A DNA stretch of 64,000 bases. Source: Fusibacter paucivorans. Lineage in GTDB: Bacteria > Bacillota > Clostridia > Peptostreptococcales > Acidaminobacteraceae. Where the stretch lies: contig NZ_JAHBCL010000006.1 of NCBI RefSeq assembly GCF_018390735.1, positions 62,001 to 126,000 on the forward strand. Reading direction: 5' to 3'. Made by a program: the position numbers and the translations under genes. Below the pieces are notes generated by a model. The model did no database searches. It was given only the letters and a program-made list of their open reading frames with translations, and was not told the DNA's origin. Positions 19,207 to 29,399 of the stretch are shown here, one piece after another (position 1 is the first letter of the stretch; the number at the start of each line of letters is the position of its first letter).

Positions 19207-19254
19207 CAAACTGCTAGAAATAGGACTTTCAAAAATCCTAAATCTAGCAGTTTT
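19207..19254. terminator. bidirectional terminator between nfnAB and ABC operon
   Basis: AAACTGCTAGA...TCTAGCAGTTTT hairpin. Confidence 0.75.
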
Positions 19255-19307
19255 ATTGTGGTTTTGAACGTATAACACGCTTTAAGGAAATTGTATAATT
19301 TTCTCAA

Positions 19308-20525
19308 TTAGCCAATTTGGTGTTTTTTGAAAGAACGATACGCCAATGGCGCAAGCAACATGCTGATTACGATCGCAAAGATTGGCATAAATACATAAGG
19401 CTTTATCACCAGCCCAAGTAATTCATATAGAATACCATTCGTTACCGTCCAATAAGGCATCATATTGGTCGGAAGAAGCTGAAACAAATTATAGAGTACA
19501 ATGTTTCTTTCGGATATAGATACGAACATCGGCATAATTAGCAACAAACCGACAAGAATGATTACACCAAACGGGGATTTGAATTTTGCAGACAACAGCA
19601 TCGTAATTGCCGCTGTCATCAAACAGGCAAAAAGAGTACAGACTGCAAGAATCAAAGCGGTCTTACCCATCGTCAGCGGATAAGGTGAAAGTGGAGAGTA
19701 TAATTGAAGCGGCGCATCTGCGCCGTCCGAACCAAAAAGGCTCAATGATAGAATATAATCAACTGCCGTAAGCACAGCACAAATCAATGCAGCCAGAGAA
19801 AAACCGGTAAACAGCTTTGCTGCAATAAGCTTGTTTTTCCCGTGTCTTGACGTCAGAATGAGTTGATCTGTCCCCGCAGCGTATTCACCGGAAAATATCG
19901 GCGCAATACATACTGCCATGGCAAAAGCCGCTACTAGCCCCAATGTATAGACGGTTACAAAGAATCGTGTATAGCCATCCGTATAAGAAAAAATCAGTGG
20001 TGTCATAATCTTCGCGTCGAGTACCAGCACCTTTTCTTTGGCTTTATCACTCATGCTCGTTGCCTCGACAAGCTGTACCTGCTTATTTCGCCGCAAGGCA
20101 TAAAACTGTTCTACCTGCTCTTCTGACAATTTCTGGAAATCTTCCATATTAAACCGTTTGGATTCCGTATTATAAACAGTGCGAACGATGGCGTAAATCG
20201 CACTGTAAGGTCGTGCAAATGTTTGATACTCCGTGGTATCATGATAACTGTCGCTACCTGGTATTTTTGAATAGGCATCTACGGCTTTTACAATCAATTT
20301 ATGATCAATCGCTTGTCCAGAGAGTGAGCGCGCATAGGATCGATCTTTTGTCATGCCCTCATAGTTGGATTCATATATTTCACCATCTATATAAGAATTG
20401 CCTAACAAAGTCCCGCTTACGCTGATTACGGTAGCAATAATGGCTAGGAAAAAGACGATCCATGTACTTTTCCGACACAATATTTTTTTATACTCAAAGC
20501 CTGTCAGGCTCCAAAAACTATTCAC
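19308..20525 (-). CDS. ABC-2 type transporter permease
   Basis: N-terminal FEYKKILCRKSTWIVFFLAIIATVIS, GEYAAGTDQLILTSRHGKNKLIAAK. Confidence 0.82.
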   Translation of the reverse strand: MNSFWSLTGFEYKKILCRKSTWIVFFLAIIATVISVSGTLLGNSYIDGEIYESNYEGMTKDRSYARSLSGQAIDHKLIVKAVDAYSKIPGSDSYHDTTEYQTFARPYSAIYAIVRTVYNTESKRFNMEDFQKLSEEQVEQFYALRRNKQVQLVEATSMSDKAKEKVLVLDAKIMTPLIFSYTDGYTRFFVTVYTLGLVAAFAMAVCIAPIFSGEYAAGTDQLILTSRHGKNKLIAAKLFTGFSLAALICAVLTAVDYILSLSLFGSDGADAPLQLYSPLSPYPLTMGKTALILAVCTLFACLMTAAITMLLSAKFKSPFGVIILVGLLLIMPMFVSISERNIVLYNLFQLLPTNMMPYWTVTNGILYELLGLVIKPYVFMPIFAIVISMLLAPLAYRSFKKHQIG

Positions 20526-21388
20526 TGTTCGTTCACCCCGCTAAAATAGTACAAGTATAGATCTTCAAGCGTTGCCGTTACGCCTGTTGCGTCATCCTGC
20601 GGCGGATTTTCGCATATCAGGCGAAGAAAAATTTTTTCTCCCTCTTGCCGTATGTTGATGACAGGATGTTTTTCACACATGATCTCCGCTGCTTCCTGTG
20701 AAACGCTGCATTCCCAAACCTTGCCCGTAATGGTGTCAATAATTTGTTCCAATGTTCCCTGATGGATCAACTGACCGTTCTTCATAAGGAGAATCGTATC
20801 GGCAATATGTTCTACATCCGAGACGATGTGGGTGGAAAGAAGCACAATCCGTTTGGCGCCAAGGCGAGAAATTAGATTTCTAAAGCGTACCCGCTCTTTG
20901 GGATCCAGTCCGGCAGTCGGTTCGTCTAAGATTAGTATTTTAGGATCGTTCAGCAGCGACTGGGCAATGCCAAGCCGTTGCTTCATCCCGCCTGAAAAGG
21001 TCTTGATCTTTTTCTTAGCTTCTTTTTCAAGGGAAACCAGTTCCAATAACTCTCGAGATTTTTCCATCGCCCTAACTTTAGGCAAGCCCTTGAGCATCGC
21101 GATATAAAGCATGAAGTTCTGTGCGGTAAATTCGGGATAATAGCCGAAATCCTGCGGCAGATACCCCAGCACATCCCGGTAATCTTCATGATTCACATCA
21201 ATTCCATCAAAGGCGATGGTTCCCGATGTCGGCGCTAATACACCACACATCATGCGCATCAGCGTGGTCTTTCCCGCTCCGTTTGCTCCCAACAGACCAT
21301 ATACACCCGCATGAAGGGTAAGAGAAATACGGTCGCATGCAATCTTATTGGCATAGCGTTTTGTCACTCGGTCAATAGCAAGTTCCAT
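20522..21388 (-). CDS. ABC transporter ATP-binding protein
   Basis: GANGAGKTTLMRMM, FSGGMKQRLGIAQSLLNDPKILILDEPTAGLD. Confidence 0.92.
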   Translation of the reverse strand: MELAIDRVTKRYANKIACDRISLTLHAGVYGLLGANGAGKTTLMRMMCGVLAPTSGTIAFDGIDVNHEDYRDVLGYLPQDFGYYPEFTAQNFMLYIAMLKGLPKVRAMEKSRELLELVSLEKEAKKKIKTFSGGMKQRLGIAQSLLNDPKILILDEPTAGLDPKERVRFRNLISRLGAKRIVLLSTHIVSDVEHIADTILLMKNGQLIHQGTLEQIIDTITGKVWECSVSQEAAEIMCEKHPVINIRQEGEKIFLRLICENPPQDDATGVTATLEDLYLYYFSGVNEQ

Positions 21389-22107
21389 GTTTTATCCTCC
21401 GTTTGTTTCAATAGATTGTGGATTTGAAATCCAATCAGCACGATCGCAGCAGCCGACAGAAGTATCCAGTATCGCAAATATCCTGCTGAATAAAACTGTA
21501 CAGCGCTTCCAATAATCATATTGATAATGCCTACCAGGCCTGCGGCAGCAGCGCAGCCGTACATACTCTCCCGAGTGCTTGACCGATTTAGAATCAGAAG
21601 GCATAAACTGCAAGTAATCAGATAAGGAACAAGTAAATAGAAAGTTAATCGCAATATGCCAAAGTGAGAACTGCGATTGATCAAGATTAAAAGCAAAGAT
21701 AAAACAATAAAATTACCTGTTCCTAAAATACTAATCCTTGCCATGACGATCTGCGATAGATTGAACCGACAACTCGTTTCGAGCTCCGCCATACAATCAA
21801 AAGCGGAGCGGAAAATTTCCGTCACCGTAAGCAACGTCAAAAACGGAAGTATGGCGGAAACAGTCCATACCCTACTGGCTTCCATATGAAAATTCTGAAA
21901 CGCCGCTGAAAAAGAAACTGTCCATCCCATCAACAGAATAAAGGCTGAAAGCAGCCAAACGCGTTTGCGAATATAGGCAAACTGATAACCTAAGAAGCTT
22001 AGGTATGAAATTTTAGGGTAACGTAGCGTTTTTAAAAATTGAGCTTTTCTCTTTGGTATAGGTGCTTCAAAAGCAGACTGCAACCCCATTTTCAGTTTAT
22101 TATTCAA
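21364..22107 (-). CDS. six-TM membrane protein in sigma-factor/ABC operon
   Basis: Predicted cytoplasmic N-terminus followed by several TM helices; overlaps both neighbours. Confidence 0.6.
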   Translation of the reverse strand: MNNKLKMGLQSAFEAPIPKRKAQFLKTLRYPKISYLSFLGYQFAYIRKRVWLLSAFILLMGWTVSFSAAFQNFHMEASRVWTVSAILPFLTLLTVTEIFRSAFDCMAELETSCRFNLSQIVMARISILGTGNFIVLSLLLILINRSSHFGILRLTFYLLVPYLITCSLCLLILNRSSTRESMYGCAAAAGLVGIINMIIGSAVQFYSAGYLRYWILLSAAAIVLIGFQIHNLLKQTEDKTWNLLLTE

Positions 22108-22580
22108 GAAAAATCATCCTCCTTCATTAATCGTTTTAAAGTAGACAGCGCAGAGCTTGTCTTCCTATAAACCGCAAACCGCGAAAGTCCGGTAATAGCT
22201 GTAATTTCACCGACAGCTAGCCCGTTTACAAACCTCAAAAGCAATAGCTCCTGCTCCTGTTCCGGTAATTTTTTCAAAACTTGTCGTATGGCGATGCCAA
22301 GTTCAACGCGCTCAAAGGGCTCTACAGTTGCCACATCCTCTTTCAATTCTTCAAACTGCTTTTTTTGAAAGGTATCTATACAGAGGTTTCGGGCAATCAC
22401 ATAGAGATAGGCAAGTTTTTTGCCATGCTCAATATAGGAGTTCTGCGAGAAGTATTTTAGGAAGGTTTCTTGCGTTAGGTCTTCTGCCAATGTAGCATTT
22501 CCAACCTTAAAATAACAATAACGATAGATTTTGTCGTAATGTTCCTGAAGATCAGCGGACAACTTAAAACCTCCTCTCAT
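22104..22580 (-). CDS. RNA polymerase sigma-70 family (ECF-like) factor
   Basis: HYDKIYRYCYFKVGNATLAEDLTQETFLKYF (region 2), LPEQEQELLLLRFVNGLAVGEITAITGLSRFAVYRKTSSALSTLKR (region 4). Confidence 0.88.
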   Translation of the reverse strand: MRGGFKLSADLQEHYDKIYRYCYFKVGNATLAEDLTQETFLKYFSQNSYIEHGKKLAYLYVIARNLCIDTFQKKQFEELKEDVATVEPFERVELGIAIRQVLKKLPEQEQELLLLRFVNGLAVGEITAITGLSRFAVYRKTSSALSTLKRLMKEDDFS

Positions 22581-22735
22581 TCTGTATAACGGTTTGTGAA
22601 GCTATAATGTGCGAAAAAAATATTTTTCAACAATTTTTTATTATAATACAACCAAACTATGAATGAAAGTCATTGCATACGTTGTAAAATCGATATTTCC
22701 AGAAAATTTCAGTTCAGATATCGAAAAAAAGAAAC

Positions 22736-22787
22736 GTTTGAAAGCAGTCCTACAGATAAAGAAAGTTTGAAAGCAATCCTACAGATA
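22736..22787. repeat. 29-bp tandem direct repeat (two copies), candidate LytTR-binding site
   Basis: GTTTGAAAGCAGTCCTACAGATAAAGAAA / GTTTGAAAGCAATCCTACAGATA. Confidence 0.75.
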
Positions 22788-22937
22788 TTGACATGTGATT
22801 TTCCCGACATCCCTTTTTACGCTTAATAAGCCAATTTCTGCAGGTTACCCCCTAGATTGTGCAAGTTGCCTTTGAACACTTGATATTATCTCAAAACATT
22901 GGATAATAAGAATATAAACAAAACTGGAGGTGTCCCT

Positions 22938-23378
22938 TTGAAGATTGTAATCGAATACGTCGCACCGCCTTTCGAAACCGAGCTGACGATTAAATGCAGC
23001 AATCCGGCAGACGCTACCACTAAGCAAATCATCCAAAACATTCAAAATATTTCAAGAGATGTCCTAGGCAGCAAAGACGGTGCTATCCACAAATTTACAC
23101 TGGCACAAATATTTTATATCGAAAGCGTCGATGAAAAAACGTTTCTCTATCTTGCAAACGATATCTTCGAAACTGATCAGCGCCTCTATATGTGGGAAGC
23201 GCAGCTGGAACACACATCCTTTGTACGCATCAGCAAATCTACCATTCTCAACACGGACAAACTGGAATCGATTCGTTCAATGCTTGGCGGCAAAATGGAA
23301 GCAACGATGCAGAATGGCGAAAAACTCATTATCAGTCGCCATTATCTATCAGCATTCCGAAAAAAATTTGGGATATGA
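22938..23378 (+). CDS. LytTR family DNA-binding domain protein
   Basis: FTLAQIFYIESVDEKTFLYLANDIFETDQRLYMWEAQLEHTSFVRISKSTILNTDKLESI; TTG start with GGAGGTG SD. Confidence 0.85.
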   Translation: MKIVIEYVAPPFETELTIKCSNPADATTKQIIQNIQNISRDVLGSKDGAIHKFTLAQIFYIESVDEKTFLYLANDIFETDQRLYMWEAQLEHTSFVRISKSTILNTDKLESIRSMLGGKMEATMQNGEKLIISRHYLSAFRKKFGI

Positions 23379-23390
23379 AAGGAGCCTTTC

Positions 23391-23810
23391 ATGAAAAAAA
23401 AATCGATAAAGACTTATATCCTAACCGACTGTATCTCCTTTACTTTTTCTGCCATGATTTTGTCGATTATAGGTTTAATGCAAGATGTTATGATGTCTAT
23501 TGATAACGTCGTACTGCTTCAGCTTTTTACGTGCACCACACTTATCGCCGTGCTCATGTATTTTACGGAGAGCATTCCAGTCGAATCACAGCTAGCTGCA
23601 ATCTTTATCAATTTTATCGACACTTCGTTGGTTATTTTGGCAGTTGGCGGCGGTGTTTTTAAGTGGTTCCCCTGGGAAGCAATCTACGTTGGCGAAGTTG
23701 TCGCCATTCTCACTGTCGTCTTTATCATTACCACACTGATCATCACTTGGCAAAATTATCACCTCGCCAATTCGATTAACGAAATTATTAAGGAGCGCCA
23801 ACATGAGTAA
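23391..23810 (+). CDS. DUF3021 family membrane protein
   Basis: Four TM segments, directly downstream of LytTR gene as in LytTR-DUF3021 pairs. Confidence 0.7.
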   Translation: MKKKSIKTYILTDCISFTFSAMILSIIGLMQDVMMSIDNVVLLQLFTCTTLIAVLMYFTESIPVESQLAAIFINFIDTSLVILAVGGGVFKWFPWEAIYVGEVVAILTVVFIITTLIITWQNYHLANSINEIIKERQHE

Positions 23811-24735
23811 TCAAACGATTAATGACATCATCATCGAAGTCAAATCTTTAAAGAAATCATATGGTCCCGTAGAAGCCGTCAAGGCAATCAGTTTTTACGT
23901 CGAACGCGGTAAACTCTTTGCATTTCTCGGGCCGAATGGGGCTGGCAAAAGCACGACAATCGATATGATTTGTACCTTTTTAAAGCCTGACAGCGGCAAC
24001 GCAGTGATTAATGGCTTTACCCTCGGTAAAGACGATGCCGGCATTCGCAGCAGCATTGGCGCCGTCTTTCAAGACAGCCTGCTCGATGCGTTGCTCACCG
24101 TTGAAGAAAACTTGAGAAGTCGAGGTGCTTTTTACGGTTTAAGCGGGAATGAACTGACAAAAGCCATTGAAAACGCAATGACAGCTGTTGATATCACCGC
24201 ATTGGCAAAAAGACCTTATGGCAAACTATCCGGCGGTCAGCGCAGGCGATGCGATATTGCCAGAGCGTTAATTAACACACCCAAAATACTTTTTTTAGAT
24301 GAACCTACTACAGGACTGGATCCGCAGACTAGACAATCCGTCTGGCACACCATTCAAAAGTTGCAGCGCGAAAACGGCATGACTGTCTTTTTAACCACAC
24401 ACTATATGGAAGAAGCCGCAGAAGCTGACTATGTGGTGGTCATTGACGATGGCAATATCGCCGCCAAAGGGACACCAGCCGAATTGAGAGCCGCATACGC
24501 TAAGGATAAACTCGTGCTCCACTGCCACGATATTGACGCTGTCCGCAGTATTTTGTCAGCGCAGTCCATTTCAGGCATTTGGCAAGGCAGTCAAGTTACC
24601 ATCAATCTCGAACAGACAATGGCGGCACTGCCAATTGTACATCAGTGCGAATCATACATTCACAGCTTTGAAGTCAGCATCGGCACCATGGACGATGCCT
24701 TTATCGGTATCACCGGAAAGGAGATTAGACAATGA
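23803..24735 (+). CDS. ABC transporter ATP-binding protein
   Basis: GPNGAGKSTTIDMICTFLKPDSG, LSGGQRRRCDIARALINTPKILFLDEPTTGLD. Confidence 0.93.
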   Translation: MSNQTINDIIIEVKSLKKSYGPVEAVKAISFYVERGKLFAFLGPNGAGKSTTIDMICTFLKPDSGNAVINGFTLGKDDAGIRSSIGAVFQDSLLDALLTVEENLRSRGAFYGLSGNELTKAIENAMTAVDITALAKRPYGKLSGGQRRRCDIARALINTPKILFLDEPTTGLDPQTRQSVWHTIQKLQRENGMTVFLTTHYMEEAAEADYVVVIDDGNIAAKGTPAELRAAYAKDKLVLHCHDIDAVRSILSAQSISGIWQGSQVTINLEQTMAALPIVHQCESYIHSFEVSIGTMDDAFIGITGKEIRQ

Positions 24736-25586
24736 TTTCATTTATGCAGCGCAATTTAAAAGTATTTTTTAGAGATCGAAGCGCCGTCTTCTTTTCACTG
24801 CTCGCCTCACTGATCATTATTGGTATTTATGTACTCTTCCTCGGCGAAGTCTATGCATCAAATCTCAGCTCAATTGAGAACAGCCGCGAAATTATGGACA
24901 ACTGGATTATGGCCGGCCTATTGGCCACCACTTCTGTCACAACGACAATGGGCGCTTTTGGGATCATGGTCGATGATAAAGCCAAAAAGATCAACAAAGA
25001 CTTTTACGTTGCCCCGATTTCGAAATACAAGCTCGCTGGCGGCTATCTCTTTAGCGCCTTGATGATTGGTTTTATCCTTTCGGTCATTACATTTATCTTC
25101 GCAGAACTATACATTTTACTCAACGGCGGCAGTCTCATCGCTGCAGCTTCTCTGCCAGCATTCATTGGCACCCTAATGCTAACAGTTATCGCGAACGCGG
25201 CGATGGTCTTCTTCATCACTTCGTTTTTCAGCAGCAATAATGCCTATTCAACCGCCAGTACGATTATCGGCACCATCATTGGTTTCTTGACAGGTATTTA
25301 TCTACCGGTGGGGCAGCTGCCTCAGGCCGTTCAATGGATCGTAAAACTGTTTCCAACATCCCATGCAGCTGTCCTATTAAGACAAATTATGATGAACACG
25401 CCTTTGACCACCGGTTTTAGCGATATTCCTGTAAATTATCTTGCAGATTTTAAAGAAGAAATGGGCATTGTGTTTATTATTGGTGACAACACCGTCAGTA
25501 ATGCCACCAGCATCTTTTTCTTATTGGCAACGGCGCTCATCTTCTTTGCGCTGACGGCCTTTAATCTTTCGAGAAAAACCTCCTAA
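24732..25586 (+). CDS. ABC-2 type transporter permease
   Basis: MISFMQRNLKVFFRDRSAVFFSLLASLIIIGIYVLFLG...IVKLFPTSHAAVLLRQ. Confidence 0.88.
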   Translation: MISFMQRNLKVFFRDRSAVFFSLLASLIIIGIYVLFLGEVYASNLSSIENSREIMDNWIMAGLLATTSVTTTMGAFGIMVDDKAKKINKDFYVAPISKYKLAGGYLFSALMIGFILSVITFIFAELYILLNGGSLIAAASLPAFIGTLMLTVIANAAMVFFITSFFSSNNAYSTASTIIGTIIGFLTGIYLPVGQLPQAVQWIVKLFPTSHAAVLLRQIMMNTPLTTGFSDIPVNYLADFKEEMGIVFIIGDNTVSNATSIFFLLATALIFFALTAFNLSRKTS

Positions 25587-25721
25587 TCAACAAATAAGGA
25601 AGTTGCATCATTACCTTTCGTTAAATCTTTACGACAATATGTTGAACTGCCATACGATAAAAATAGCACAGACATTTATCAAACCCTGCTATTTTAATTA
25701 TTTTAATCGTAAAATATCGAT

Positions 25722-25765
25722 AAAACGCCCCAGTACATGCTTAAAACATCATGACGGGGGCGTTT
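25722..25765. terminator. intrinsic terminator
   Basis: AAAACGCCCC...GGGGGCGTTTTcattt. Confidence 0.65.
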
Positions 25766-25842
25766 TCATTTCATTTTTATAATTTTTCAGGCACTTTTTC
25801 CATCTTTATATCGTCTTCATAAGCCATTTAAAAACTTTCAAT

Positions 25843-26151
25843 TTAGGCGATGACGAGTGATTCAACCACTTCGCCAGCTTCCAACGCATCTAGAATCTCT
25901 GGAATATCATCTTCGGCGACTTCACCGTACCATGTCCCTTCCGGATAAATGATCACGATCGGCCCTTTATCACACAGACCTAAACAGCCTGTGCTCGTGA
26001 CCATTACGTCTGCTTCCAGATCGCGATCCGATAGCTCTTCATTAATCATCGCCAAGAGATTGTGCGATTCTTTTCGCTCGCATGTCCCCGTCACCTTGCC
26101 GTTAAGGCGTGTACTCGCGCATACGAATATATGATGCTTTGGTTTTTCCAT
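25843..26151 (-). CDS. thioredoxin-like [2Fe-2S] ferredoxin
   Basis: MEKPKHHIFVCASTRLNGKVTGTC...TGCLGLCDKGPIVIIYPEGTWYG; GGAGG 6 nt upstream of ATG 26151. Confidence 0.85.
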   Translation of the reverse strand: MEKPKHHIFVCASTRLNGKVTGTCERKESHNLLAMINEELSDRDLEADVMVTSTGCLGLCDKGPIVIIYPEGTWYGEVAEDDIPEILDALEAGEVVESLVIA

Positions 26152-26405
26152 TTCATGCCTCCATTTCTTCATTGTAGGGTAACGCCGGATATGACAGCAC
26201 TAATTTTACGCCGCTTTCGTTCAATTATCACACCTCTCTAATGAAACACAATGGACTGTACTTGGTTAAGAGCGATTGATCAAGAACGATAACAAAGCTT
26301 GAAGGCGCTTACTGGAGAAATGGGGTATCTCCCAATAAACACCAACAAGCTTGCTGACATTGGGGTGTTATAACAATTAATATGCTTTTACACGCTTACT
26401 TTTCT

Positions 26406-27770
26406 TTAAAGAACGAGTTCAAAATCTTCATCAGAACATGTTTTGTCTCTTAGGTCAAGGAATGCCGTACTGATTTTTTCGATCATTCGAATGGCGCCCA
26501 TGTAACCTACAAGCGGGAAATAACTATGACCAACGCGGTCGAGGATCGGCCAGCCGACTCTTACCAGTGGAATATCCTCCGCACGGGCAATGTATTTACC
26601 ATAAGTGTTGCCAATAATCATATCAACCGGACTTTCTTTAATCCATTGGTGCAGCTCCATGAGGTCTCCTTTTGACTTGACGTGTTCTGCTGTCTCACCA
26701 TATGTTTGCAGTGTTTCTTCAACCGTCTTGTCAAAGTCCTTTCCAGGTGTTCCCGTCAGTATGTGCACAGGTTTCATCCCTAAACTGAGAACGAGCTCCG
26801 TCATGGCAATCACAATATCAGGATCGCCGAAAATGGCAACGCGCTTGTTATGATAGTGATTATGCACATCTACCATGAGATCGACGAGCTGACCGCGTTC
26901 CATTTCCAGTTCATAGGGCACGCTTCCGCCAGTAATTTCAAGTACTTTCATAATAAAATCGTCTGTGGCTTTAACGCCCATTGGCACTTTAATAACATGG
27001 CACGGGATATTGCATTTTGATTCGAGTTCATAACCACCGTCTTTTGAAGCAAAAGAACCCATGGCAATCGTCGCCTTGCTGCTGCCGGACTTACGAATTT
27101 CTTCAACTTTTGTGCCGCCCTTTGGGTACATTTCATATTTCCCCGTCATTGGGGCATTGACAACATCACTGGTGTCTGGAAACATGATATAAGGAGCATC
27201 TAAGAGTCTCATGATCCGCTTCATTTCTTTCATATCCGATGGTTCAACATAGCCCGGAATAATGTTGATGGTGCTATTCTTAACTTCTGTATCTTCTGCC
27301 AGATAGGCAACCATTGCTTTGACCATATTTGAAAACCCGGTGACATGTGAACCCACATAGCTTGGCGTATTGGCGTGAATCACCACTTTACCTTCTGGAA
27401 TTTTCGCACTGCGGATAATGTCGCTGATATCGTCACCGATGGTTTCAGATAAACACGTCGTGTTAATGGCAACGACATCTGGATCGTAAATTTCAAATAT
27501 ATTGGTGAGGCCTTTCGTGAGATTCGGCTTACCGCCGAAGACGCACGCGCCTTCTGTAAACGAACTCGTGGAGGCCATAATGGGATCTCTAAAGTGTCTC
27601 GTCAGATGCATTCTGTGATAGGAACAGCAGCCTTGCGAGCCATGACTGTGCGGCAGACAATTGTGAATGCCAAGTGCTGCGTACATTGCCCCAACGGGCT
27701 GACACGTTTTTGCAGGATTGACAACCAATGCGCTGCGTTCTGATAATTTACTCGGGGTTTGATCTAACAT
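26406..27770 (-). CDS. nifK: nitrogenase molybdenum-iron protein beta chain
   Basis: KTCQPVGAMYAALGIHNCLPHSHGSQGCCSYHRMHLTRHFRDP, TTCLSETIGDDI; P-cluster Cys pattern and short N-terminus. Confidence 0.93.
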   Translation of the reverse strand: MLDQTPSKLSERSALVVNPAKTCQPVGAMYAALGIHNCLPHSHGSQGCCSYHRMHLTRHFRDPIMASTSSFTEGACVFGGKPNLTKGLTNIFEIYDPDVVAINTTCLSETIGDDISDIIRSAKIPEGKVVIHANTPSYVGSHVTGFSNMVKAMVAYLAEDTEVKNSTINIIPGYVEPSDMKEMKRIMRLLDAPYIMFPDTSDVVNAPMTGKYEMYPKGGTKVEEIRKSGSSKATIAMGSFASKDGGYELESKCNIPCHVIKVPMGVKATDDFIMKVLEITGGSVPYELEMERGQLVDLMVDVHNHYHNKRVAIFGDPDIVIAMTELVLSLGMKPVHILTGTPGKDFDKTVEETLQTYGETAEHVKSKGDLMELHQWIKESPVDMIIGNTYGKYIARAEDIPLVRVGWPILDRVGHSYFPLVGYMGAIRMIEKISTAFLDLRDKTCSDEDFELVL

Positions 27771-27771
27771 C

Positions 27772-29379
27772 TTATGCCTCTCCTTCCTCTACGTATTTGC
27801 CAACCAATCCTGGTTGCGTCTTCCACGGCGGCAATACATACTGCCATGCCGGTGTAAACATGCCTGCGACAACATCTCGGGCGAAATTAACCGCGCCGCG
27901 GTAACCTGCATAAGGTCCACCATAATCGTAGGAATGCAATTGTTTTGCATAAACGCCCATTTTCTGAACGGCGTATTTGTCCTTAATCCCAGAACCAAAG
28001 AATGATGGCTTTAGCGCCTTAATCAATACTTCTGTCTCGAAATGGTTAAGGTCGTCAATGAGCATACTGCCATCCGGCATATCGGTAATCATCCCTTTGT
28101 AAACACTCATTGGCACCGTTGATTTCAGCTCTTCAATACGTTCTGCCGGAATTCTGAGATGGAATTTTTCCGCATCCTGTTCTACTGAAATTTCTTCAAT
28201 ATTTCGCGTATCGGCATCCAGTTTAATATCCGGTATAATATCCCTGCCCTCATAGTCATCTCGATGGGCAAACTCGTAGCCAGCAGCAACTGTTGAAATA
28301 CCGATTTCACTTAAAAGTCCTTGGTAGTGATGTGCTCTGGAACCGCCGACAAATAGAATAGCCGTTTTCCCATCACACATTGCCTTGTAACCTGCGATTT
28401 CATCTTCAAGCTCTGCCACTTCTTCTGCGATGACCTGTTCTGTACGCTTTTTGAGATTGTCATCATCAAAGTACTCGGCAATATCTCTCAGTGTTTTGCT
28501 CATGGCTTCAATACCGATGAAGTTAACTTTCATCCAAGGTGCACCGTATTTAATTTCGATCATATCGGCAATGTAGTTGATGGAACGATGACACTGAACG
28601 AGGTTTAAGTCTGCCTGATGCGCCGTTGCAATTTCATCATAGGTTGAGTTGCCTGTCATCGTCGTCATAATGTTATAGCCTATTTTATGCAGAACGCGTG
28701 CAATTTCCCACTCATCGCCGCCAATGTTGTACTCACCGAGAATATTGATGGAAAACGGCTTTGTTTCAATATCATTTTTCCCGACAACTTCCAGCATGAG
28801 TTTATTGTTGGCAATATGATGCCCCGCCGACTGACTTACACCCTTATAGCCTTCACAGTTAAACGAGAGTACCGGAATACCGTATTTCTCCTGTGCCGAT
28901 TTTGCAACGGCACTGATATCATCACCTATGAGCCCCACCGGACAAGTGGCACTAATGGAGATCGCTCTGGGATTAAAAATTTCAACTGCTTCATCAATTG
29001 CTTTGGCGAGTTTCTTTTCACCGCCAAAGACAATATCGCTTTCCTGCATGTCTGTGCTGAAACAATACTCGAGAAAGCTCTTGCCGCCTTCTCTTGCAAC
29101 ACCTTTATTTCGTCTTGTCTGCCAAGCGTAATAGGAACAGCCTATCGGTCCGTGTACGATGTGAACCATGTCGACAATCGGCCCGATGACAACGCCTTTA
29201 CAGCCTGCGTAAGCACACCCACGGTTTGTGATAATACCGGGAATGGTACGCGTATTGGCCTGAATTTCCTGTATTTCACTTGAATCTTTTATAATAATGT
29301 GCTTTTTCCTGTTCTTCATGACACTTGCAGGATAAGCATCAAGTATCTTTGATTGCAAGTCCTTTTTGCTGACTGCCAT
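27772..29379 (-). CDS. nifD: nitrogenase molybdenum-iron protein alpha chain
   Basis: NRGCAYAGCKGVV, HGPIGCSYYAW, CPVGLIGDDI, LVQCHRSINY, LHSYDYGGPYAGYRG; start at ATG 29379 after AGGAGG. Confidence 0.95.
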   Translation of the reverse strand: MAVSKKDLQSKILDAYPASVMKNRKKHIIIKDSSEIQEIQANTRTIPGIITNRGCAYAGCKGVVIGPIVDMVHIVHGPIGCSYYAWQTRRNKGVAREGGKSFLEYCFSTDMQESDIVFGGEKKLAKAIDEAVEIFNPRAISISATCPVGLIGDDISAVAKSAQEKYGIPVLSFNCEGYKGVSQSAGHHIANNKLMLEVVGKNDIETKPFSINILGEYNIGGDEWEIARVLHKIGYNIMTTMTGNSTYDEIATAHQADLNLVQCHRSINYIADMIEIKYGAPWMKVNFIGIEAMSKTLRDIAEYFDDDNLKKRTEQVIAEEVAELEDEIAGYKAMCDGKTAILFVGGSRAHHYQGLLSEIGISTVAAGYEFAHRDDYEGRDIIPDIKLDADTRNIEEISVEQDAEKFHLRIPAERIEELKSTVPMSVYKGMITDMPDGSMLIDDLNHFETEVLIKALKPSFFGSGIKDKYAVQKMGVYAKQLHSYDYGGPYAGYRGAVNFARDVVAGMFTPAWQYVLPPWKTQPGLVGKYVEEGEA

Positions 29380-29399
29380 AGTTTCCTCCTGTTCACTCA

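Noticed and set aside
22788-22830. TTGACA at about 22788 as the -35 of the LytTR operon
   Set aside because: No acceptable -10 at 16-18 bp; a better candidate is TTGATA-N16-GATAAT at 22880-22907.
26173-26405. Possible nifE remnant downstream of nifK
   Set aside because: No ORF or recognisable protein similarity in any frame by eye; treated as intergenic.
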